A stretch of DNA of 64,000 nt from Aquirufa antheringensis (lineage in GTDB: Bacteria; Bacteroidota; Bacteroidia; Cytophagales; Spirosomataceae): NCBI RefSeq assembly GCF_004307425.1, contig NZ_SEWZ01000003.1:124001-188000 (forward strand), given 5' to 3'. Of the stretch, positions 9,102-19,025 are shown piece by piece. Within the stretch, counting starts at the first letter, position 1, and every line of letters begins with the position of its first letter. The translations under genes were made by a program, and so were the position numbers. The notes under the pieces were generated by a model. That model saw only the letters and a list, made by a program, of their open reading frames with translations. It had not been told where the DNA came from and did not search any database.

Positions 9102-10688
9102 ATGAAATTTGATTACATCATTGTGGGGGCCGGTACGGCAGGCTGCGTTTTAGCTCACCGCTTATCCGAAAATCCCCTGAACCAGGTGCTTTTGATCGAA
9201 GCGGGAGGAGATTTTAGGGATCCCCGCATATCCATGCCATCGGCCTACTCCTTATTGAATCATACCTATTTAAATTGGAATTTTTTCACGGAACCGCAGC
9301 CGCATTTGGGGGGGCGTCGGATCTACCAGCCTCGGGGAAAAACGGTAGGCGGAAGTTCTGCGATTAATTGCATGGCATATATCCGCGGAAATAGAGCCGA
9401 TTATGACGCTTGGGCGGCTTGGGGTTGTGACGGTTGGTCTTACCAAGATGTGCTGCCCTATTTCAAAAAGTCAGAGGATAACGAAGATTTTCAAAACGAA
9501 TACCACGGAAGGGGTGGCCTGCACCGAGTGGCGAAGAATCGGCATTTGACGATTTTTGGGGATGCTTTCATTGAAGGCTGTGCCATGGTAGGGATTCCAG
9601 CGAATCCCGATTTCAATGGGGCGAAGCAGGTAGGAGCCGGATTATTTCAGTTCAATATTCAAGACGGCGAAAGGGCATCCGGTGCGAAAGCTTTTATTCA
9701 ACCAGCACTTTCTCGTAAAAACCTACACATCCAGACCTCTTTTCAGGTCGCTTCCTTAGTGATTCAGGGAGAAAAGGTGACTGGGTTGAAAGGCTATAAA
9801 TTGGGTTCTAAGAAGCCTATCGAATTCGAAGCTTCTGAAGTGATTTTATCAGCTGGTGCTTTCCAAAGCCCACAAATCTTGCAACTATCCGGCATCGGCG
9901 ATGCGGCAGAATTGAAAGCACACGGAATCGACTCCCGCCTAGAACTACCTGGTGTGGGGAAGAATTTGTCTGATCACTTGTTTGTGAATATGAACGCGCA
10001 GGCCAGTACAAAGGGTCAGTCGTATAACGTGGCTTTGGGGGTGAAAAACTACCTGGATTATACGTTTAATAAACAGGGACCATTAGCCTCGAGTCCTTTA
10101 GAGGCCGCGGCTTTCTACGATTCGGTGAATCAATCGGATGTGCCTGATTTACAGTTTCATTTCTCTTCTGCATGGGCGGCCGATATGTACGATTATAGTA
10201 AATTGCCGCTAAGCGATGGATTTACCATTCTGCCTACCTTACTAAAGCCCAAAAGTCGTGGAACAGTTAGCCTGCGTTCTGCGGATTACCATGACGCACC
10301 GGTCATTGATCCGCGTTATTTATCCGAGAAAGAGGACCTCGAAACCTTGAAGCGTGGAGTGCGCATCGCACGAGATATCGTGTTGTCTACAGCGTTTGAC
10401 GGATTAAGAAAAGGATCGGAATTGAATTATCCATCAGGACCTTGGAGCGAAGAACTAATCGAAAAACACATCGAGCAAGCCACGGAATGCGTATATCATC
10501 CGGTGGGAACCTGTAAGATGGGAACGGATGCGGAGGCGGTTTGCGATCCTACTACATTGCGCGTTCGCGGTTTGCAAGGGTTGCGAGTGGTGGATGCGTC
10601 GATTATGCCGGATGTGATTTCGGGGAATACGAATTCCGCGGTGGTCATGATTGCGGAGAAGGCAGCGGATTTAATTTTGAGTAAATAA
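9102..10688 (+). CDS. GMC-family flavin oxidoreductase (choline dehydrogenase-like)
   Basis: 528 residues, the usual size for bacterial GMC alcohol or choline dehydrogenases. The N-terminal FAD-binding Rossmann motif is YIIVGAGTAGCVLAHRLSE with the ribose-binding Glu in LLIEAGG. The GMC signature 1 region (GRRIYQPRGKTVGGSSAIN) follows near residue 75, and signature 2 (GAFQSPQILQLSGIG) near residue 255. The C-terminal substrate domain has the catalytic His in CVYHPVGTCKMG and the second catalytic position as Asn in SGNTNSAVVMIAEKAAD. It would oxidise an alcohol to an aldehyde; the substrate is not evident. No signal peptide. No betaine or glycan genes are adjacent, and the next gene follows after 32 bp in the same direction. 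Confidence 0.88.
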   Translation: MKFDYIIVGAGTAGCVLAHRLSENPLNQVLLIEAGGDFRDPRISMPSAYSLLNHTYLNWNFFTEPQPHLGGRRIYQPRGKTVGGSSAINCMAYIRGNRADYDAWAAWGCDGWSYQDVLPYFKKSEDNEDFQNEYHGRGGLHRVAKNRHLTIFGDAFIEGCAMVGIPANPDFNGAKQVGAGLFQFNIQDGERASGAKAFIQPALSRKNLHIQTSFQVASLVIQGEKVTGLKGYKLGSKKPIEFEASEVILSAGAFQSPQILQLSGIGDAAELKAHGIDSRLELPGVGKNLSDHLFVNMNAQASTKGQSYNVALGVKNYLDYTFNKQGPLASSPLEAAAFYDSVNQSDVPDLQFHFSSAWAADMYDYSKLPLSDGFTILPTLLKPKSRGTVSLRSADYHDAPVIDPRYLSEKEDLETLKRGVRIARDIVLSTAFDGLRKGSELNYPSGPWSEELIEKHIEQATECVYHPVGTCKMGTDAEAVCDPTTLRVRGLQGLRVVDASIMPDVISGNTNSAVVMIAEKAADLILSK

Positions 10689-10720
10689 CCCGCGCGAAAG
10701 CGTTTTAAAACAAAAAGAAA

Positions 10721-11158
10721 ATGAAGAAAGTATTGATTTTATTTTGTTTGTTGGCACCGATGATCGGCTTTGCGCAAAATGAGGAATCCCTTAAAGAAGC
10801 AGAATTAAGTCGATTTAAGTACCTAGTAGCGAAAGACCGTGCGGGTCTAGAATCGGTTATTCACAAGGAACTTGTCTACTTCCACTCGAGTGGTGTACAA
10901 GATTCGAAGGATAGTTACATTGCGTCCGTTTTATCTGGGAAATCGATTTATTTGTCTATCACTCCGGAAGAAATGCAACAACGGGTGTATGGCAATACGG
11001 GAATTAATACCGGTATCATTGTGATTCAGCAGCCCGCAGCTGACGGAGGCCAAACTCCTTTGCGCGTTCGTTTTACCGATGTGTTCTTGTATGCGGATAA
11101 GTGTTGGCAAATGGTTTCTTGGCAAGCCACTAAATTAGCCCCTGCGCAAAAGCCTTAA
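10721..11158 (+). CDS. Secreted NTF2-like (DUF4440/SnoaL type) protein
   Basis: 145 residues. The first 19 residues (MKKVLILFCLLAPMIGFAQ) are a Sec signal peptide. The remainder has the layout of a one-domain NTF2-like fold of the DUF4440 group: an N-terminal helix with LKEAELSRFKYLVAKDRAGLESVI, an ELVYFHSSG strand, then four beta-strands ending with WQMVSWQATKL. Such proteins are small cone-shaped dimers with a ligand cavity; many have no known function. It probably shares a transcript with the GMC oxidoreductase 32 bp upstream. Its 3' end overlaps the 3' end of the convergent bioA by 29 bp, an unusually long convergent overlap. Confidence 0.72.
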   Translation: MKKVLILFCLLAPMIGFAQNEESLKEAELSRFKYLVAKDRAGLESVIHKELVYFHSSGVQDSKDSYIASVLSGKSIYLSITPEEMQQRVYGNTGINTGIIVIQQPAADGGQTPLRVRFTDVFLYADKCWQMVSWQATKLAPAQKP

Positions 11159-12407
11159 TTTTATCGTAGATATACGCTAAATCCTCGTCTTCAATACAAT
11201 AGGGGGCGAGGATATAGATGGTGTTTCCTAATGGACGCATTAAAATGCCTTGCTCCAAGAAGTAGCGATAGATATCATCTCGGATGGAGTGTAAATAGCC
11301 ATCTTTCTCACCCGTTTCTACTTCCATCGCCAGGATACTGCCGTGAATTCGCACATTTTTTAGGATGGTATGATTCTTCAGCGTTTCCGCAAACGCCCGA
11401 TGACGAGATTCCACGCGCGCAATAGACGCCCAGGTTTCTTCTTTTTCCATTAAATCCATACTCGCATTGGCTGCCGCGCAGGCTAATGGATTTGCCGTAA
11501 AGGAGTGAGAATGGAACATCATTTTACGGCGATCATTCGATAGAAATGATTGAAAAATTGTTTCACTGCAAAGGGTTAACCCCATGGCCATCATGCCGCC
11601 GGTTAGGCCTTTGGAAAAGCAAACGATGTCTGGTTTTTCTGCCAAATAATCCATGGCAAACCATTTCCCCGTACGACCAAATCCGGTCATGATTTCATCC
11701 GCAATGCAGAACATTCCTTTCTCATGTGCCATTCGTATCAACGCATCCAAGGTCGACGCCTCGTACATTTTCATTCCTCCCGCACCCTGAATGAGGGGTT
11801 CAAAGATGAAAGCGGCATATTCGTCTGCGTTTATGGCAGACATCGCTGTAAGGCAGTCTTGAGCATTTAAAGGACTAGGCAGGAATTCTACCTCGAAAAG
11901 CATATCCTGAAACGGGTCATTAAAGGAACTCGGCGCCCCTAAACTCATCGCCCCAAAGGTGTCACCATGGTAGGCATCTGCAAAAGCGAGAATTTTTCTA
12001 CGCTTGGTGTTTCCTTGGTTGTGGAAGAATTGCAAGGCCATTTTGATGGCTACCTCCACAGCGGTGGAGCCATTGTCTGAGAAGAAAACGCGCTCAAAAT
12101 TAGCGGGTAAATGGCTTAATAAACGTTCCGAAAGTCGAACCGCCGGTTCATGGGTAAATCCGGCAAAGATGACTTGTTCGAGCTGTAGGGCTTGTTCGTA
12201 CACTTTTTGAGCTAAATACGGATGCCCATGGCCGTGTGTATTCACCCACCAAGACGAAATTGCGTCGATGTATTTTTTACCGTCTGTATCAACTAAATAC
12301 GCACCTTTTCCACTCGCAATCGGAATCGAAATAGGTTCGATTTGGTGTTGCGTAAACGGGTGCCAAATGACCGCCGCATCCCGTAAAGCTAAATTCTCCT
12401 TAGACAT
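11130..12407 (-). CDS. bioA: Adenosylmethionine-8-amino-7-oxononanoate aminotransferase
   Basis: 425 residues from the ATG at 12407 (MSKENLALRD). Further in-frame codons exist upstream to 12443, but they lie inside bioD, and the chosen ATG gives an 8-bp overlap with the bioD stop, typical of translational coupling. It is a class III PLP aminotransferase that converts KAPA to DAPA with S-adenosylmethionine as amino donor. Diagnostic features are WHPFTQH near the start, SSWWVNTHGHGHP, the PLP-binding DEIMTGFGRTGKWFA and the Schiff-base Lys in CFSKGLTGGMMAMG. Third gene of the bioF-bioD-bioA operon. Confidence 0.95.
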   Translation of the reverse strand: MSKENLALRDAAVIWHPFTQHQIEPISIPIASGKGAYLVDTDGKKYIDAISSWWVNTHGHGHPYLAQKVYEQALQLEQVIFAGFTHEPAVRLSERLLSHLPANFERVFFSDNGSTAVEVAIKMALQFFHNQGNTKRRKILAFADAYHGDTFGAMSLGAPSSFNDPFQDMLFEVEFLPSPLNAQDCLTAMSAINADEYAAFIFEPLIQGAGGMKMYEASTLDALIRMAHEKGMFCIADEIMTGFGRTGKWFAMDYLAEKPDIVCFSKGLTGGMMAMGLTLCSETIFQSFLSNDRRKMMFHSHSFTANPLACAAANASMDLMEKEETWASIARVESRHRAFAETLKNHTILKNVRIHGSILAMEVETGEKDGYLHSIRDDIYRYFLEQGILMRPLGNTIYILAPYCIEDEDLAYIYDKIKAFAQGLI

Positions 12408-12999
12408 GGATTTTATTTGCATACGAAGCGATAACCGCTTCATTGATTTCTGATTCTGTATTCACGCGCAAAATAAGTGGCAAACCGGTATGATTCAAAA
12501 TAAATTTCTCGCCTGACGGATTTTCGGGTCCATTGAACACGATTCCGGCCATTGGAATTCCGTGCTGTTTTAATAGCTCGTAACTTAACAAGGTATGATT
12601 CAGGCTGCCTAAATAGTTTTTGCTCACTAAAATGACCGGCAAATTCAGGTGTTTGATCAAGTCTAGATTCGTCTGTTGATCATTCAATGGCACCATAATT
12701 CCACCGGCTAATTCGACGATTAAGGTCTGATCAGTGGGGATTTTAAAGCTATCCAGTGAGATTGTTATCCCATCGATCTCTGCCGCTGAATGCGGGGACA
12801 TGGGTTGGGTTAACGCATAGGTGGACGGGTGAACCGTGGCCGATGGAACCCAATTGCGGATCCAATAGGCGTCTCCCGTATCTAAATCCCCGGCTTGAAC
12901 CGGTTTCCAATAATCAGCTTTTAATCCAGCTGTTAAAATGGCGGAAACAACGGTTTTTCCGATTTCGGTACCGATTCCGGCGACGATAAATTGTTTCAT
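12400..12999 (-). CDS. bioD: Dethiobiotin synthetase
   Basis: 199 residues, a little short for the family. It closes the ureido ring of dethiobiotin from DAPA, CO2 and ATP. The P-loop GIGTEIGKT is at residues 8-16, and the DAPA-binding segment YWKPVQAGD follows. Further motifs are VELAGGIMVPL and the LVSKNYLGSLNHTLLS strand-helix. It begins within an ATGA overlap with the bioF stop (12996-12999) and ends 8 bp inside bioA, so the three genes form a tightly coupled operon. bioB, bioC and bioH are not in the window. Confidence 0.95.
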   Translation of the reverse strand: MKQFIVAGIGTEIGKTVVSAILTAGLKADYWKPVQAGDLDTGDAYWIRNWVPSATVHPSTYALTQPMSPHSAAEIDGITISLDSFKIPTDQTLIVELAGGIMVPLNDQQTNLDLIKHLNLPVILVSKNYLGSLNHTLLSYELLKQHGIPMAGIVFNGPENPSGEKFILNHTGLPLILRVNTESEINEAVIASYANKIHV

Positions 13000-14114
13000 T
13001 CGAGTGCTTGGATGAGGGAAAGTAGTTGTTCTGATGTATGGTTTGCGCTGAGCGTAATTCTGATGCGCTCTTTGCCTTTTGCTACCGTGGGGAAAACAAT
13101 AGGTTTGATGGCGAATTCGTTGGCGGAGGCTGCTTTGGCTCGCACGGCTTCGTTTCCGGTGACGAAGAAGGTCTGGATGGCGGTTTGGCTATCCCCCCAG
13201 GCATCCGAATGGCAGTTTGCGCGGAAGAAAGCGATGTTTTCTTGCAGTTTTTGTCTGGCTTCGTTTTGGGAAGGTAAATAGTGCAAAGTGCTTAAAAGCG
13301 CGGAAACGTGTGCGGGCGTGGGTGCTGTGGAATAAATGAACGGTCTAGCGAAGTTCACGAGGTATTCTTTGAGGGCCAAAGACCCCAGGACCACCGCTCC
13401 CGCATTTCCCCAAGCTTTTCCAAAGGTGATTACGCGCGCAAATACGTCCTCGCAAAGACCTAACTCAGACACTAAACCTTGTCCTTCTGGACCATAAACT
13501 CCTCCAGAATGCGCCTCATCCACGATGAGTTCGGCCTGGTATTTGTTTTTCAATGCCACTAATTCCGGGAGCGGAGCTACGTCGCCATCCATCGAATAAA
13601 CCGATTCCACGACGATCCACTTGCGTGTTTCGGCAGGGTATTGGTCTAAAAGATGAACTAAGTCATCCAGGTTATTGTGTTTGAAGATGCGACGTTCGGC
13701 TTTGGAAAGACGTAATCCATCAATCAAACTCGCATGCAATAGTTTATCACAGAAAATAACTTCCCCTTCTTGTGGTAGAGAGGAGATCAAACCGATGTTT
13801 GCATCGTAGCCTGAACTAAATAGTAAAGCGGTTTCCGATCCATGAAAGGCGGCGCATTCTTTTTCGAATTGTTCGATTAAGGATGAATGTCCTGAAATAA
13901 GACGTGAGCCAGTAGCGCCATTTTTGCGAGCCTCTGCAGGTAAGGCCTCAAAATCGCGCGCGATAGACGCTGCGAGAACGGGATCACCTGCTAAACCCAG
14001 GTAATCGTTTGAGCAGAAATCCGTGCGGCCATCCAGTACGGATAATTGCCTGAACAAGCCCTCTTTACGACGGGATTCCAAAAGGTCAATAAGCTGCTGC
14101 TGAATGTTTTCCAT
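12996..14114 (-). CDS. bioF: 8-amino-7-oxononanoate synthase
   Basis: 372 residues, slightly short for AONS. It is a class II PLP alpha-oxoamine synthase joining pimeloyl-ACP or -CoA with L-alanine to give KAPA. Visible motifs: FCSNDYLGLAG at the start, GATGSRLISGHSSLIEQFE, VDEAHSGGVYGPEGQG with the PLP Asp and His, and the Schiff-base Lys in ITFGKAWGNAGA. The typical long N-terminal helix is short here (MENIQQQLIDLLESRRKEGLFRQL). It is first in the operon and probably expressed from the TAGTTTTG element at 14136. The closely related KBL enzyme is excluded by the operon context with bioD and bioA. Confidence 0.94.
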   Translation of the reverse strand: MENIQQQLIDLLESRRKEGLFRQLSVLDGRTDFCSNDYLGLAGDPVLAASIARDFEALPAEARKNGATGSRLISGHSSLIEQFEKECAAFHGSETALLFSSGYDANIGLISSLPQEGEVIFCDKLLHASLIDGLRLSKAERRIFKHNNLDDLVHLLDQYPAETRKWIVVESVYSMDGDVAPLPELVALKNKYQAELIVDEAHSGGVYGPEGQGLVSELGLCEDVFARVITFGKAWGNAGAVVLGSLALKEYLVNFARPFIYSTAPTPAHVSALLSTLHYLPSQNEARQKLQENIAFFRANCHSDAWGDSQTAIQTFFVTGNEAVRAKAASANEFAIKPIVFPTVAKGKERIRITLSANHTSEQLLSLIQALE

Positions 14115-14128
14115 AGATTCTTGTGCTG

Positions 14129-14136
14129 CAAAACTA
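14129..14136 (-). promoter_or_regulatory. Candidate -7 element for bioFDA
   Basis: Reads TAGTTTTG on the minus strand, an exact TAnnTTTG, 14 bp before the bioF ATG. No clear -33 TTG at 19-20 bp. No BirA-like operator was recognised. Confidence 0.4.
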
Positions 14137-14206
14137 CGAAATAATCGCTGTGGACGTGTATTTTATCATTTAATTGATTTTAAAGCCCAAATTTTGGCCT
14201 AAAACC

Positions 14207-14237
14207 TTGACAATTCCCCGCTAATACCGTAGTATTG
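14207..14237 (+). promoter_or_regulatory. Candidate rho promoter
   Basis: TTG (14207-14209), 20 bp spacer, then TAGTATTG (14230-14237), one mismatch from TAnnTTTG. The leader to the rho ATG would be about 100 nt, long enough for Rho autoregulation. Confidence 0.4.
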
Positions 14238-14301
14238 TAAGTCGATTCTGACAATTCAACGAGTCAACATCCCCGAACTTTCTCATTTGACACACATTCT
14301 G

Positions 14302-14315
14302 ACAGACATGTCTGT
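14302..14315. promoter_or_regulatory. 14-bp perfect palindrome in the rho leader
   Basis: acagaca/tgtctgt is a perfect inverted repeat ending 29 bp before the rho ATG. The element ttctgaca occurs twice around it (about 14255 and 14298). It could be a protein operator or a small RNA structure; no regulator can be named. Confidence 0.35.
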
Positions 14316-14344
14316 TGTCAATCTCAATTAATCATTCCCCCTTT

Positions 14345-15829
14345 ATGGAAGATAAGCCTATCAAAAGAGTAAAAAAAGCACAAGAAGAAGATTCATCATC
14401 AAACGAACGACCTAAGCGTCAACGAATTAAGAAGAGCAACGAAGAGGCCCCTTTGTTACCGATGGGAAACCAGACTGAAGCATCACCTGAAGCATCACCT
14501 GAAGCGGAGGCACCTATCGAATACAAAGAAGTAGCAGCCCCTGAAGAATTCTTAGTCGATACTTCCTTTATCACCAGCACAGAAAACACAAAAGACGAGG
14601 TGTCTCCCACGGATGCACCAGTCGATGTAGATAAATTACCGAAAGAAGAGGCGCCAGCACCGGTGCATCACCACAAACCACGTTCGAATTACAACCAGGT
14701 CATCAAGGAATTAGATGGATTGATCGAGAACGAGGGTGTTTTAGAAATTATGCAAGAAGGCGGATACGGATTTATGCGTTCGTCTGATTACAATTACTTG
14801 GCTTCTCCAGATGATATTTATGTGTCGCCATCACAAATCAAAATGTTTGGTTTGAAGACGGGAGACACGATTTTAGGAAAGATTCGTCCGCCTAAAGAGG
14901 GTGAGAAATATTTCGCTTTGTTGAAAGTGGAATCAGTGAATGGAAAGACGACGGATGAGATTCGCGACCGGATCAATTTTGAATATTTGACGCCTTTATT
15001 CCCAGAGGAAAAGTTGAACTTGTCTTCTACGCCGGATAATTATTCGACGCGTATTTTGGACTTATTCGCGCCTATCGGTAAGGGCCAAAGGGGTATGATC
15101 GTTGCCCAGCCTAAAACGGGTAAAACGGTATTGTTGAAAGACATCGCCAATGCGATTTCCCGCAACCACCCAGAGGTGTATTTGATCATCTTATTGATCG
15201 ATGAGCGTCCAGAGGAGGTAACGGATATGCAGCGTTCCGTGCGTGCAGAAGTAATTTCATCTACTTTCGATGAGCAAGCGGAGCGTCACGTGAAAGTGGC
15301 TAACCTGGTTTTAGAGAAGGCCAAAAGAATGGTGGAATGCGGCCACGATGTCGTTATCCTATTAGATTCAATTACACGTCTTGCACGTGCCTACAATACA
15401 GTGGTTCCATCTTCTGGTAAGATTTTATCCGGTGGTGTGGATGCCAATGCGCTTCACAAACCTAAGCGTTTCTTCGGTGCTGCGCGTAACGTCGAAAATG
15501 GCGGATCTTTAACCATCATCGCAACTGCCTTGATCGAAACAGGTTCGAAAATGGACGAAGTTATCTTTGAGGAATTCAAAGGAACGGGTAACATGGAATT
15601 ACAATTAGATCGCAAGCTTGCGAACCGTCGAATCTATCCATCGATTGATGTGACGGCTTCAGGTACGCGTCGCGAGGATCTATTGATGGATCCAGCGGTG
15701 CTACAACGTGTTTGGATCTTGCGTAAGCACATGTCCGACATGAACTCGGTAGAGGCGATGGAATTCTTGCAACAGCAAATGAAAGGAACGAGGAACAACG
15801 AAGAGTTCTTAGTGTCCATGAATCGCTAA
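14345..15829 (+). CDS. rho: Transcription termination factor Rho with disordered N-terminus
   Basis: 494 residues from the ATG at 14345; an in-frame TTG at 14315 is not needed, and an in-frame stop at 14300 rules out more. Rho is the hexameric RNA-dependent ATPase that ends transcription. The cold-shock-type RNA-binding domain (about 130-205) contains [18 protein letters not shown] and [11 protein letters not shown]. The motor has Walker A PKTGKT (256-261), Walker [17 protein letters not shown] and the Q/R-loop [20 protein letters not shown]. Residues 1-115 are charged, Pro/Glu/Ala-rich and low-complexity (PKRQRIKK, tandem EASP units from a 12-bp repeat at 14477-14500), and the usual helical Rho_N domain is not seen. 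Possible start of a two-gene transcript with the dioxygenase-like gene 16 bp downstream. Confidence 0.96.
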   Translation: MEDKPIKRVKKAQEEDSSSNERPKRQRIKKSNEEAPLLPMGNQTEASPEASPEAEAPIEYKEVAAPEEFLVDTSFITSTENTKDEVSPTDAPVDVDKLPKEEAPAPVHHHKPRSNYNQVIKELDGLIENEGVLEIMQEGGYGFMRSSDYNYLASPDDIYVSPSQIKMFGLKTGDTILGKIRPPKEGEKYFALLKVESVNGKTTDEIRDRINFEYLTPLFPEEKLNLSSTPDNYSTRILDLFAPIGKGQRGMIVAQPKTGKTVLLKDIANAISRNHPEVYLIILLIDERPEEVTDMQRSVRAEVISSTFDEQAERHVKVANLVLEKAKRMVECGHDVVILLDSITRLARAYNTVVPSSGKILSGGVDANALHKPKRFFGAARNVENGGSLTIIATALIETGSKMDEVIFEEFKGTGNMELQLDRKLANRRIYPSIDVTASGTRREDLLMDPAVLQRVWILRKHMSDMNSVEAMEFLQQQMKGTRNNEEFLVSMNR

Positions 15830-15845
15830 AGGAATAGATAGTATT

Positions 15846-16628
15846 ATGTCAAACATACAGCCAGTTTGGTTCATTGGGCACGGAAGCCCGATGAACGCAC
15901 TGGCAGACAATCCATTTACGGCATCATTGAATACGCTAGGGGCCTCTATTGCGCCACCTAAAGCCATTCTAGTAGTATCCGCTCATTGGTTAACGCGCGG
16001 TATTACCCAAGTGCAAGCGTCGCCGATGCCGGAGACGATCCACGATTTTGGAGGATTTCCGCGTGCCTTGCACGAATTTCAATACCCAGCACCGGGAAGC
16101 CCAGAAACTGCGAAAATGCTCGCTTCCGGCTCCCAAAAAATTCAAGAAACTACCGAATGGGGTTTAGATCATGGCGCCTGGTCGGTCCTTTGTCATCTTT
16201 TTCCGAATCACAATATTCCCTGTTTTGAGATGTCTATTGACTATTCTCAACCATTAGCCTACCACGTCACCCTCGCTCAGGAATTACAATTCTTACGGGA
16301 AAGAGGTGTTTTGATCGTGGGAAGTGGGAATATCGTACACAATTTACAGGCTAGCATACCGAACCTCTCGATGGGTCAGGAGCATTTCGCCTATGACTGG
16401 GCACAGGAATTTGATGCCTGGACCATGCAGAAGTTACTGGATAAGGATATTTCGAGTTTAGTGGATTATGCGCGTGCGCCGGGCGGATTAAAATCTGTAC
16501 CCACGCCGGATCACTACATTCCGATGTTGTATGCGTTGGCTTTGGCCCGCAAAGACGAGACCGTGCGTTTCACGTACGATGAACTCGTGTACGGCGGAAT
16601 CTCGATGCGCTGCTTCGAAATCGCTTAA
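15846..16628 (+). CDS. ygiD: 4,5-DOPA-extradiol-dioxygenase-like protein (LigB fold)
   Basis: 260 residues, family length. It is a class III extradiol ring-cleavage dioxygenase of the YgiD/DODA branch. The metal-site histidines typical of the family are in [12 protein letters not shown] (N-terminus), [10 protein letters not shown], and the HDFGGFP segment. Further conserved stretches are [11 protein letters not shown] and [10 protein letters not shown]. Plant and bacterial homologues cleave L-DOPA; the true substrate in most bacteria is unknown. It is the second gene after rho (16 bp gap), and its stop overlaps the stop of convergent rocD by 4 bp. Cytosolic, no signal peptide. Confidence 0.86.
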   Translation: MSNIQPVWFIGHGSPMNALADNPFTASLNTLGASIAPPKAILVVSAHWLTRGITQVQASPMPETIHDFGGFPRALHEFQYPAPGSPETAKMLASGSQKIQETTEWGLDHGAWSVLCHLFPNHNIPCFEMSIDYSQPLAYHVTLAQELQFLRERGVLIVGSGNIVHNLQASIPNLSMGQEHFAYDWAQEFDAWTMQKLLDKDISSLVDYARAPGGLKSVPTPDHYIPMLYALALARKDETVRFTYDELVYGGISMRCFEIA

Positions 16629-17842
16629 TAGCCCAGAAAAACTTTGTCGATGATGCTGCAAGCTTGATCCATCTCTGCACCCGTAATAGTGAGGGGAGGA
16701 GCTAGTCTTATTTTATTGCCGTGAGTCGGTTTCGCTAGCAATCCTTTCTTCATCAGATCCAAACAGATTTCCCAAGCCACGTGGCTATCCTCATCCGTAT
16801 CGATTTCGATGGCACATAAAAGCCCTTTTCCTCTGACTGATTTAATTAAGGCCGTTTTATCACGCAAACTTTCTAGGAAGGTCAATAATTGCTGACCTCG
16901 AAGGGTGGCATTTTCGACTAAATCCTCGTCTTCGATGATATCGATGGCTACATTCGTAACTGCGCAGGCTAACGGATTTCCACCATAGGTCGAACCATGT
17001 TCACCAGGTTTAATGGTGAGCATAATCTCGTCGTTGCAGAGCACCGCTGAGACCGGCATAAATCCGCCAGAAAGCGCTTTGCCTAGTAATAAAATATCCG
17101 GATGAACTAATTCGTGGTGGCAAGCTAACCAGGCACCTGTGCGACCTAAACCGGTTTGGATCTCATCTGCGATGAAAAGTACTCGGTGTTTTTTGCATAA
17201 AGCTGCTGCCTTTTTTAAATAACCCGGCGACGGGATAACGACCCCAGCCTCGCCCTGAATAGGTTCCACCATAAATGCGGCCACGTGAGGGTTTTGTAAT
17301 TTCTCTTCTAAAGCCGCTAAGTCATTGTAGGGAATACGATTGAAACCCGGAACAAAAGGACCGAAGTTGTGATAGGACGACGGATCATTCGAGGAGGAAA
17401 CCGCCGCGATCGTTCTCCCCCAAAAATTTCCCTCCGCAAAAATAATTTCCGCTTGATTCGCCGGAACGCCTTTCACCTCATACGCCCATTTACGCGCTAA
17501 TTTGATGGCAGATTCGCCGGCTTCTACACCCGTATTCATTAAGAGAACCTTTTCGTAGCCGAATTTCTCGGCTAATTTCTTCTCCGTTGAACCTAGTAGA
17601 TTCGTGTGAAAAGCGCGGGAGCTGAGCGTTAAACGCGAAGCCTGCTCTGAAATGGCTTTCACTAACCGCGGGTGGCAATGTCCTTGATTTACCGCACTGT
17701 AGGCAGATAGAAAATCCAGGTATTTTTTCCCTGTCACATCATACACATGTACCCCTTCCCCGCGTTCTAAAACGACCGGCAGTGGATGGTAATTATGTGC
17801 TCCAAAATCAGACTCTAAATCAATGTACTCTTGTGGGGTCAT
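16625..17842 (-). CDS. rocD: Ornithine aminotransferase
   Basis: 405 residues, a class III PLP aminotransferase. It transfers the delta-amino group of ornithine to 2-oxoglutarate, giving glutamate-5-semialdehyde, and so links arginine breakdown to proline and glutamate. Diagnostic stretches are [67 protein letters not shown] and the Schiff-base Lys in [16 protein letters not shown]. The Tyr of [10 protein letters not shown] is characteristic of ornithine rather than acetylornithine transaminases. The gene starts in a 4-bp ATGA overlap with the thiolase gene and is last in the fadN-thiolase-rocD operon. Confidence 0.93.
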   Translation of the reverse strand: MTPQEYIDLESDFGAHNYHPLPVVLERGEGVHVYDVTGKKYLDFLSAYSAVNQGHCHPRLVKAISEQASRLTLSSRAFHTNLLGSTEKKLAEKFGYEKVLLMNTGVEAGESAIKLARKWAYEVKGVPANQAEIIFAEGNFWGRTIAAVSSSNDPSSYHNFGPFVPGFNRIPYNDLAALEEKLQNPHVAAFMVEPIQGEAGVVIPSPGYLKKAAALCKKHRVLFIADEIQTGLGRTGAWLACHHELVHPDILLLGKALSGGFMPVSAVLCNDEIMLTIKPGEHGSTYGGNPLACAVTNVAIDIIEDEDLVENATLRGQQLLTFLESLRDKTALIKSVRGKGLLCAIEIDTDEDSHVAWEICLDLMKKGLLAKPTHGNKIRLAPPLTITGAEMDQACSIIDKVFLGY

Positions 17843-19014
17843 AGCAATTCGTAAATTCCCGCTACCCCTTGACCGCCACCTACGCAGGCCGTGACCATAC
17901 CGTATTTTTGGTTGCGTAGACGCATTTCGTTGAATAATTGGATGGATAATTTAGCGCCAGAACATCCTAGCGGGTGTCCTAAAGCAATGGCCCCACCGTT
18001 CACGTTCACGATGTTTGGATCAATATCGAGGGTTTTCATGACTGCCAAAGACTGCGCCGCAAACGCCTCGTTCAATTCAATTTGTTGAATATCTTTCAGT
18101 GTTAAACCGGCCTTTTTCAAGGCAATCGGAATCGCTTCTACCGGTCCAATGCCCATCAAACTTGGTTCCACACCCGCTGTCGCGTAGGAGACCATCCGAG
18201 CGATAGGCTCTAAATGTAGTTCTTTAACTAATTTCTCTGAAACGACTAAAACGAAGGCGGCTCCATCAGAAGTTTGGGACGCATTACCTGCGGTAACGGT
18301 TCCGCCCATCGCGAATGCCGGTTTTAATTTACCTAAAGCTTCGATGGTTGTATCTGCACGTGGACCCTCGTCTTCAGACACGGTCCAGCTTCGGGTTTGT
18401 TTCTTACCTGATTTGGCATCGAAATAATTCTCCGTTACTTCCACGGGAACGATTTGAGACGTGAATTTTCCCGCTTTTTGAGCTTCCAATGCTTTCATGT
18501 GAGAAGCAAAAGAGAACGCATCTTGCTCGTCGCGCGTCACGTTGTATTTCTTACTTACTTCCTCTGCCGTCAGACCCATTCCGATGTAATAATCCGGATG
18601 TTCGTTCGCGATTCCGTAGTTCAAGACCGTTTTGTGGCCCATCATCGGTAACATCGACATCGATTCAGTTCCACCAGCGATCACGCAATCGGCCATGCCA
18701 GAAGCCACTTTAGCAGAGGCCAAAGCAATCGCCTCTAAACCAGAACCGCAATAACGGTTGATGATAAAACCGGGAACGTTTTTAGGTAATGATAAAAGGG
18801 AAATGTAGCGCGCCATTTGCATCCCTTGCTCGGCTTCGGGAATGGCGTTGCCCACGATCAAATCGTCGACACGTGCCGGATCTAAATTAGGCACTTGCTT
18901 CATCAAATGTTTAATGACTTCCGCCGCTAAATCATCTGGACGCATCGTTCTGAAACCTCCTCTTTTGGCTTTTGCAACTGCTGTGCGGTAACCTGCTATG
19001 ATATATGCATTCAT
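17839..19014 (-). CDS. fadA: Acetyl-CoA acyltransferase (thiolase)
   Basis: 391 residues, standard thiolase length. It carries out the last step of beta-oxidation, splitting 3-ketoacyl-CoA with CoA. The acylated Cys is in [15 protein letters not shown] (about residue 88), the catalytic His in [17 protein letters not shown] and the second Cys in [13 protein letters not shown]. It lies 11 bp downstream of the multifunctional 3-hydroxyacyl-CoA dehydrogenase gene, the usual fadB/fadA-type pairing, and overlaps rocD by 4 bp. A biosynthetic acetoacetyl-CoA thiolase is less likely given the partner. Confidence 0.93.
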   Translation of the reverse strand: MNAYIIAGYRTAVAKAKRGGFRTMRPDDLAAEVIKHLMKQVPNLDPARVDDLIVGNAIPEAEQGMQMARYISLLSLPKNVPGFIINRYCGSGLEAIALASAKVASGMADCVIAGGTESMSMLPMMGHKTVLNYGIANEHPDYYIGMGLTAEEVSKKYNVTRDEQDAFSFASHMKALEAQKAGKFTSQIVPVEVTENYFDAKSGKKQTRSWTVSEDEGPRADTTIEALGKLKPAFAMGGTVTAGNASQTSDGAAFVLVVSEKLVKELHLEPIARMVSYATAGVEPSLMGIGPVEAIPIALKKAGLTLKDIQQIELNEAFAAQSLAVMKTLDIDPNIVNVNGGAIALGHPLGCSGAKLSIQLFNEMRLRNQKYGMVTACVGGGQGVAGIYELL

Positions 19015-19025
19015 CTTCGTACGAT

